Made by a program: the position numbers and the translations under genes
Part shown: positions 58,210 to 64,000 of the stretch, piece after piece
Numbering within the stretch: the first letter of the stretch is position 1
Layout: each line of letters begins with the position of its first letter
The notes under the pieces: model-generated
What the model saw: only the letters and a program-made list of their open reading frames with translations
Told to the model about the DNA's origin: nothing
Database searches by the model: none
NCBI GenBank assembly: GCA_023091665.1
Contig: JALJCQ010000001.1
Location: 3,224,001-3,288,000, forward strand
Direction: 5' to 3'
Origin: Pythium myriotylum
Taxonomy: Eukaryota; Oomycota; Peronosporomycetes; Pythiales; Pythiaceae
Length of the DNA stretch: 64,000 nucleotides

Positions 58210-60495
58210 TCACACAAAATTCTGGCTGTAGTTCGCCTTGCGCGCCTCAGCGGCGTCGCTTCGAACGATCTCCTGGGGCGACTGCTGGATCATGGTCGCT
58301 TTCTTCGCCGCCAATGTGTTAGCCGCGGCAACCAATGCGTACTCATTTCGCTTGCCCCACCAGAGCGACATCATCGTCACCACAATTGCCAACGAAGCAA
58401 CACCGACGGCGACGCCGAACGGGGGACCGTAGCCGTCCATCGTGTTCTTGCCGGACGCGCTTCGCGTCTCGCCGACGACAAATGTGCAGCGTGGTCCACC
58501 CCACGATTTGCTGTTTGTACACACGCACCGCTGGTTCACGCAAGACCCCGTCACCAGTCGAGTGTACTGGATATCTCCCGTCGCGAGCACTGTGCAGTCC
58601 TCATCGATCGTACAGAAAGCACCACCAGCAACATCGATCGCGAGATTATCGTAGTCTTGGTATTCTTCGATATGACCATTGATCCATTCCTTGGTCGGAT
58701 GCGAAGGCGGGTCGCAGCCAAGTTGCATGTAGTTGTCGGCCTCGAGATTGTCGCCCATGTCCTGGTACAAACGCACGTAGTCGATCTTCAAATACATCGG
58801 AAACTCATCACAAATCTTGTTCGTGATCGGATCTTTACCATCCCCACGACATGGCTTGCCCGGGTTCGGAGGCGTTGCACCCCACGACGTCGAAAGCGCA
58901 ACGTTAAAGATGATGTACATGGGCTCTTCGATCATGATCTTCTGTGGGTTCGACTTCTTAGCGTCTTGAGGAACCTGCTCGAAAGATTGGGCTGTGATCT
59001 CGAATAGCGGGTGGCCATCAAGGTTCCATCGCACATAGCCGTTCTTGCCCGTGACCCACTCCACCTGGTAGACCAGGTAGTCCGTGTATGCAGCGACGTG
59101 GAGCGGCCAGTTCGACGAGATGGCATCCATCTGATAGTTGAAGGGCTTCATAATGTTCGACTTTGGTCGCGAGTCTGGTCGGGGATCTTTGCACAGCTTG
59201 TTCTGGTTGTCGGGGTCGCACAGGTAGGATCCCATGTAGGCGTTCATGATTGGAAAGCACGTTCCATTGTAGTTGATCCCCCAGTGTGTTGTGCCATTTC
59301 CATCAACAAGTCCGAGATCGGCGTTGGGGTCTTTCGAGCCCGGACAGTTCGTCGGAGTACACGAGTTCTCGACAATACCCGCCTTCACTGTGTTCGAAAC
59401 TGTCTGGTAATTTTGCTTCAGTTTCGCATCCGGTGCGCAGAATGGGTTGGACTGGTAACGGAGACCTTGGTACCACGACTTGTGACCACGCTTGTTGTAG
59501 AGAGCGCTTGGGGCTCCTGGATGGTTTGCTCCTGGTGTTTTGCACGTCGCACTGTAAAGACAGTACGGCGGATCAACCGCCGTATCAACGTTAAATAGTC
59601 GATAGTGTGGGGGCATGCCTGGTGCAATCTGAAGGGATGACGACACGGCGTTGCCGCCACCTTCCACAAGATCGATCTCAGGTGCTCCGCGACCGTGGTT
59701 TGGGTGCATACCATAGCCCGGATCCGGATCGCAAGCACTAATTCGTTGGTTTGAGGGTTCGAACACGTCGGGATCGCAGTTATTATAAGAGAACGGCCAC
59801 ATTCGGTTGGTCGAGGCACTGAAAATCGCACGGCCCAAGTTACCCATCATCCAGATACCTGGCCAAGTTGGGTAGTACCGCAGGTTCTCGATCCACCCGC
59901 TTGCCCCCTTGGCCAGGTCAGGGTTACCAGACTTGCTGCTAATCGCCCCAGGCAATTGAGCTCGGACCTCTAGCATCCCGCCCTGGTAGCAAAATTTGTT
60001 CCAGGACTGGACCATCGCTGCACGATACTGGAATTCGACCTTCTCGAACTGCGGCGGGTTTAGATACATGTTGTACACAGAGATGGTCTGTGGATCGTCG
60101 ATGACCTTGATATAATAGTAGCAGGTGCCGTCGTCATCACACTGCGTCGAGGTCATATTGTGCGAGTAGATTTCTTTCGCGCCGTTGACGCCATCAGGCT
60201 TCTCGAGCGAGGTCCAGATGTGGTCCTTTCCCGGACGGAAGTCTCGATTTGGGACATTAAACTCATCGCTCATCGTGAGTTCCCATGGTCGGCCTCTCGA
60301 ACTGATGTACACGTGGCGATCAGCAGGGGTGTTCGGGTCGACCCACGGCCGGATGCCAGACTTGACCGGGTATTGCTTCGTGGAGACCGACTTGGTTGAC
60401 GTCGTCTTCGTCGAGTTTTTCTGCGCCGAGACGGTTGACGAGCAGAGAACTGTGCAGGCGACGAAGGTTGCTGCGATTCGGGCCGGCCACGCCAT
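58210..60495 (-). CDS. KRE6/SKN1-like GH16 beta-glucan synthesis protein 4
   Basis: 761 residues from ATG 60495, which begins the signal peptide (MAWPARIAATFVACTVLCSS). The open frame runs to 60864, but that extension has no counterpart in the paralogues. The GH16 motif EIDLVE gives Glu273, Asp275 and Glu278. The Cys-rich segment CVNQRCVCTNSKSWGGPRC, one membrane helix near 695-715 and the tail ending NYSQNFV follow. The segment coded by 58802-59211 is identical in DNA to the neighbouring copy 5. Confidence 0.9.
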   Translation of the reverse strand: MAWPARIAATFVACTVLCSSTVSAQKNSTKTTSTKSVSTKQYPVKSGIRPWVDPNTPADRHVYISSRGRPWELTMSDEFNVPNRDFRPGKDHIWTSLEKPDGVNGAKEIYSHNMTSTQCDDDGTCYYYIKVIDDPQTISVYNMYLNPPQFEKVEFQYRAAMVQSWNKFCYQGGMLEVRAQLPGAISSKSGNPDLAKGASGWIENLRYYPTWPGIWMMGNLGRAIFSASTNRMWPFSYNNCDPDVFEPSNQRISACDPDPGYGMHPNHGRGAPEIDLVEGGGNAVSSSLQIAPGMPPHYRLFNVDTAVDPPYCLYSATCKTPGANHPGAPSALYNKRGHKSWYQGLRYQSNPFCAPDAKLKQNYQTVSNTVKAGIVENSCTPTNCPGSKDPNADLGLVDGNGTTHWGINYNGTCFPIMNAYMGSYLCDPDNQNKLCKDPRPDSRPKSNIMKPFNYQMDAISSNWPLHVAAYTDYLVYQVEWVTGKNGYVRWNLDGHPLFEITAQSFEQVPQDAKKSNPQKIMIEEPMYIIFNVALSTSWGATPPNPGKPCRGDGKDPITNKICDEFPMYLKIDYVRLYQDMGDNLEADNYMQLGCDPPSHPTKEWINGHIEEYQDYDNLAIDVAGGAFCTIDEDCTVLATGDIQYTRLVTGSCVNQRCVCTNSKSWGGPRCTFVVGETRSASGKNTMDGYGPPFGVAVGVASLAIVVTMMSLWWGKRNEYALVAAANTLAAKKATMIQQSPQEIVRSDAAEARKANYSQNFV
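58802..59211. repeat. 410-bp identity tract, partner of 62020-62429
   Basis: Read base by base, this tract matches 62020-62429 at a constant offset of 3,218 bp with no difference. The flanking coding sequence differs every few codons. It is a likely gene-conversion tract. Confidence 0.9.
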
Positions 60496-61418
60496 AATAC
60501 TAATCTTTACCTGCGTGGGGCCTGAGTCTAAATAGATACTGCGCATGTCCTGCTCGGGTCCTTCGTCGACCTCACGAGGGTAAAGAATCCGCGAGGTTGT
60601 GGTGCGACACGAGCTCCAGCTGGATGCTGGCGAGTGGAGCGCCGCATTCAAGCTTCTGGAGCTGCAATGGTTGATCTGAGTAGCATCAGAGTGGTGTTTG
60701 GAAGAATAGTCGTATACAATGGTCAAGTGTAGCCGCCCAAAAACCACGTCGACGCCTGGTCTCTGCACCAACTGGTCGGCGACTACCCAGTTGATTAAAA
60801 TGTCTCCGGTGCAAGAGAACGAACAATCGCTTCCTTGTCGGCCTTCAGCTGGAGGACTCATCACTTTCCCCCTGGTGGCTTTCGCGCTACGTCAGTGGTG
60901 GCTCGTCGTCCCCTAGATCAGATTCCCAGTTCGCGAGAATTCGAGACCACGACGGACACCTTACGATTGAACAGAAGGCATCGGTCTCTTGTAGGACAAA
61001 GTTATCCACGCTTCCTGCCAAGTGGAATTATTTTTGGTGTTGGTCCAACACCAGTATTCTTTGGGTCCATCTTTCGATGCGACATGCTTCCTCTGTGTCA
61101 TGGAACGCACATTCGCACGATAGCTTCTAATGGAGAGAGTTCAGTTCGGGAAAAACACCGACTGATCACTACGCTTACCCACCGCCTACCTACAGGTCGT
61201 GGGGTTGTGATGGCCCACTCTCCGTTAATCGGACTCGTGGACGTGGGTACGGGCTGACGTGCCGTGGTGCGAATGGATGGAGGTGCACTGAACGTTTTTC
61301 CGGCTGCATCCTTGATTACAACAACGACGGCGACGAACCGACGATTAATAACTTCAAGAAACTGATTGGATCTCGTGCCACTTACTTGATTGCACGTATT
61401 AATACTCTATTATCTGTT
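60496..61418. other. Intergenic spacer between KRE6-like genes 4 and 5
   Basis: About 0.92 kb. The only clear structure is a short palindrome, GGTGTTGG T CCAACACC, near 61037-61053. The frame extending gene 4 upstream to 60861 is judged non-coding leader. Confidence 0.5.
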
Positions 61419-63707
61419 TTAAACGAAATTCTGACTGTAGTTCATCTGCGTCTTCCCTGGCATCTCAGCCATGGAAGAAGCTACTGAGGAGGCCGTCGCA
61501 ATCATGGCTTCGCGTCGTTCCTTGAGAGCGACAGCTTCCAGCATCAACGCGTGCTCGCCCTTCTGAGCATGCCAAACTGAGATCCAACTCAAGAATACCA
61601 CGAGGCAAGCAACACCGACGGCGACGCCAAACGGAGGACCGTATCCGTCCATCGTGCTCGTGCCTGTGCCAGTGGTTGCTCCAAGGTCACCCACAACAGT
61701 CGTGCATCGAGGACCTCCCCATGCCTTCCCATTGTTGCACACACATCGCTGGTTCACACATGACCCCGTCACCAGCCGAGCGTATTGGAGATCACCTGTA
61801 GCGAGTACAGTGCAGTCGTCATTCACAGTACAAAATGCCCCGCCTGCCACGTCGATAGCAAGGTTGTTGTAGTCTTCGTACTCTTCGATATGCCCCTTAA
61901 TCCATTCCTTGGTTGGATGTGAAGGAGGGTCACAGCCAAGCTGCATATAGTTGTCAGGTTCGAGATCATCACCCATATCCTGGTATAGTCGGATATAATC
62001 AATCTTCATGTACATCGGGAACTCATCACAAATCTTGTTCGTGATCGGATCTTTACCATCCCCACGACATGGCTTGCCCGGGTTCGGAGGCGTTGCACCC
62101 CACGACGTCGAAAGCGCAACGTTAAAGATGATGTACATGGGCTCTTCGATCATGATCTTCTGTGGGTTCGACTTCTTAGCGTCTTGAGGAACCTGCTCGA
62201 AAGATTGGGCTGTGATCTCGAATAGCGGGTGGCCATCAAGGTTCCATCGCACATAGCCGTTCTTGCCCGTGACCCACTCCACCTGGTAGACCAGGTAGTC
62301 CGTGTATGCAGCGACGTGGAGCGGCCAGTTCGACGAGATGGCATCCATCTGATAGTTGAAGGGCTTCATAATGTTCGACTTTGGTCGCGAGTCTGGTCGG
62401 GGATCTTTGCACAGCTTGTTCTGGTTGTCCGGGTCGCACAGGTAGGATCCTGTGTAAGCATTCATGATGGGGAAACATGTGCCGTTGTAGTTAATTCCCC
62501 AGTGAGTTTTACCATTTCCGTCCACGAGCCCGAGATCGGCGTTTGGGTCCTTTGAACCTGCACAGTTGTTGGGCGTACACGTGTTCTCGACGATGCCCGC
62601 CTTGACAGTGCTCGCCACTGTCTCGTAGTCTTGTTTTAGTTTCGGGTCAGGAGTGCAGAACGGGTTGGCTTGGTAACGGAGACCTTGGTACCAGGATTTG
62701 TGACCACGCTTGTTGTAGAGTGCACTGGGTGCACCAGGGTGGTTGGCACCTGGAGTCTTGCATGTGGCAGTATAGAGACAGAACGGCATGTCTCCTTTGG
62801 ATGTATCAACAGGGAAGAGACGATATTGAGTTGGCATCCCTGGCGCTATCTGCAGTGAAGATGAGACTGAATCGCCTCCGCCCTCCACGAGATCGATTTC
62901 CGGGGCCCCTCGACCTTGATTGGGATGCAGACCGTAGCCAGGGTTCGAGTCACATGCCGAGATACGCTGGAAGGATGGATCGAATTCGGTTGGATCACAC
63001 CGGTTGTAGGAGAACGGCCACATGCGGTTTGTTGACGCACTGAAGATAGCTCGTCCGAGGTTTCCCATCATCCAGATCCCTGGCCACGTTGGATAGTATC
63101 GAAGGTTCTTAGCCCAACCCCCATTACCCTTCTCGAGGTCGGGATTCCCGGACTTCTTACTCACAGCACCCGGCAGCTGCGCTCGCACTTCGAGCATGCC
63201 ACCTTGAAAGCAGAACTTATTCCACGACTGGACCATCGCCGCGCGATACTGGAACTCAACCTTTTGGAACTGCGGCGGATCGAGGTACATATTGTACACC
63301 GTGATTGTGTTCGGATCATCAATAACTTTGATATAGTAGTAGCAAGTGCCGTCGTCATCGCAGGCGGTCGAGGTCATATTGTGGGAGTATAGCTCCTTCG
63401 CGCCGTTGACACCGTCGGGCTTCTCAAGCGACGTCCACATGTGGTCTTTGCCGGGGCGGAAATCGCGATCGGGGACATTGAACTCGTCACTCATTGTAAG
63501 CTCCCATGGTCTGCCTCTCGAGCTGATGTATACGTGGCGATCTTGAGGCGTGGCGGGGTCAACCCACGCCCGGATTCCTGATTTGGCTGGATACTCTTTG
63601 CGCACATCTTGGTTGTTCCCGGTTCCTTTGGTCGAGTTGGTCTGAGCTGAAACCGGGACCGTAAAGCAAGCAACGACCGCCGTGACGTAGTTTAATAGTC
63701 TCGCCAT
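61419..63707 (-). CDS. KRE6/SKN1-like GH16 beta-glucan synthesis protein 5
   Basis: 762 residues from ATG 63707, which starts the signal peptide (MARLLNYVTAVVACFTVPVS). The GH16 motif EIDLVE gives Glu270, Asp272 and Glu275. The Cys-rich segment CVNQRCVCNNGKAWGGPRC is followed by one membrane helix near 685-705, then a longer tail with two Ala/Met-rich helices ending MNYSQNFV. It is the nearest relative of copy 4. Residues coded by 62020-62429 are identical to copy 4, while the N-terminal third and the tail are clearly different. Confidence 0.9.
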   Translation of the reverse strand: MARLLNYVTAVVACFTVPVSAQTNSTKGTGNNQDVRKEYPAKSGIRAWVDPATPQDRHVYISSRGRPWELTMSDEFNVPDRDFRPGKDHMWTSLEKPDGVNGAKELYSHNMTSTACDDDGTCYYYIKVIDDPNTITVYNMYLDPPQFQKVEFQYRAAMVQSWNKFCFQGGMLEVRAQLPGAVSKKSGNPDLEKGNGGWAKNLRYYPTWPGIWMMGNLGRAIFSASTNRMWPFSYNRCDPTEFDPSFQRISACDSNPGYGLHPNQGRGAPEIDLVEGGGDSVSSSLQIAPGMPTQYRLFPVDTSKGDMPFCLYTATCKTPGANHPGAPSALYNKRGHKSWYQGLRYQANPFCTPDPKLKQDYETVASTVKAGIVENTCTPNNCAGSKDPNADLGLVDGNGKTHWGINYNGTCFPIMNAYTGSYLCDPDNQNKLCKDPRPDSRPKSNIMKPFNYQMDAISSNWPLHVAAYTDYLVYQVEWVTGKNGYVRWNLDGHPLFEITAQSFEQVPQDAKKSNPQKIMIEEPMYIIFNVALSTSWGATPPNPGKPCRGDGKDPITNKICDEFPMYMKIDYIRLYQDMGDDLEPDNYMQLGCDPPSHPTKEWIKGHIEEYEDYNNLAIDVAGGAFCTVNDDCTVLATGDLQYARLVTGSCVNQRCVCNNGKAWGGPRCTTVVGDLGATTGTGTSTMDGYGPPFGVAVGVACLVVFLSWISVWHAQKGEHALMLEAVALKERREAMIATASSVASSMAEMPGKTQMNYSQNFV
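62020..62429. repeat. 410-bp identity tract, partner of 58802-59211
   Basis: Second member of the pair of identical tracts; the first mismatches are at 62019 and 62430. Confidence 0.9.
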
Positions 63708-64000
63708 CTTCGCGTGTGGCCGACGAGTTGGAAGATGTTGTGTGGCATTTCGAAGATGGCTCCGCCACTGTTTACGGTGTTGTCACGTCGTCTCCTAACT
63801 TGGACGAAACTGATTAATTGTGCGGTGTGGCAATCTGAGACACGAGGAAAAGCATGATTTGTTGGCGATGCCTCAAGGTTTCCCAATGGTTGGAGAGGAG
63901 ACCCCTCCATCCGACCAGAAAGGCTGTCATTATTGCAAGCTGGCGGTACAACAACACACAACGATAGACACTCACCAGCTGCGAATGCTGACGACTAAGA
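63708..64000. other. Upstream region of KRE6-like gene 5 to the window end
   Basis: 293 bp without a recognisable gene or strong promoter motif. Confidence 0.5.

Noticed and set aside
60496..60861. 122-residue N-terminal extension of KRE6-like gene 4
   Set aside because: It would put the signal peptide in the middle of the protein; all four paralogues start at the signal peptide.
1..64000. tRNA, rRNA or CRISPR arrays
   Set aside because: No T-loop-like GGTTCGAATCC context with paired stems, no rRNA-like conserved blocks and no regularly spaced short repeats were seen.

Overview
The window is nuclear DNA of an oomycete, most likely a Phytophthora/Pythium-type species. The evidence is dense genes that are mostly single-exon; two 57-58 nt GT-AG introns in the one clearly spliced gene; many start regions preceded by an oomycete-type initiator promoter (a GCTCAYTYYNCAWWTT-like motif); and two families typically expanded in oomycetes, BT1 (folate-biopterin) transporters and SKN1/KRE6-type GH16 beta-glucan proteins. 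Genus and species cannot be fixed from the sequence alone.

Layout. 0-4 kb: an ELMO-domain protein with a ubiquitin-binding-type motif and a RanBP2 zinc finger (3' exon beyond the window edge), then a coiled-coil protein with a basic Ser/Pro-rich tail. 4.1-12.1 kb: three tandem KRE6-like GH16 genes. 12.9-14.1 kb: an IQ-motif coiled-coil gene, one of only two genes on the plus strand. 14.1-55.5 kb: fifteen consecutive BT1-family transporter genes, all on the minus strand. They fall into three sub-groups: A, B, C, K, M; D-J and L; and the divergent pair N, O. 56.0-56.3 kb: a small secreted protein on the plus strand. 56.4-57.7 kb: a three-exon lysocardiolipin/lysophospholipid acyltransferase. 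58.2-63.7 kb: two more KRE6-like genes.

Function and evolution. The KRE6-like proteins should act in the secretory pathway or plasma membrane in beta-1,6/1,3-glucan wall assembly. The BT1 proteins are 12-helix carriers of unproven substrate. The array is turning over actively. Genes D, E and F lie in a 2,801-bp tandem repeat in which E is a D/F chimera. G and H share perfectly identical tracts inside otherwise divergent sequence, and so do the last two KRE6-like genes, as expected for gene conversion. A 5'-truncated LINE-like RNase H fragment with a 15-bp target-site duplication sits at the stop codon of the last BT1 gene. Three back-to-back perfect inverted repeats lie between BT1 genes B and C. 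I saw no bacterial-type system, CRISPR array, rRNA or tRNA gene. The most noteworthy biology is the expanding and recombining BT1 array flanked on both sides by KRE6-like arrays.
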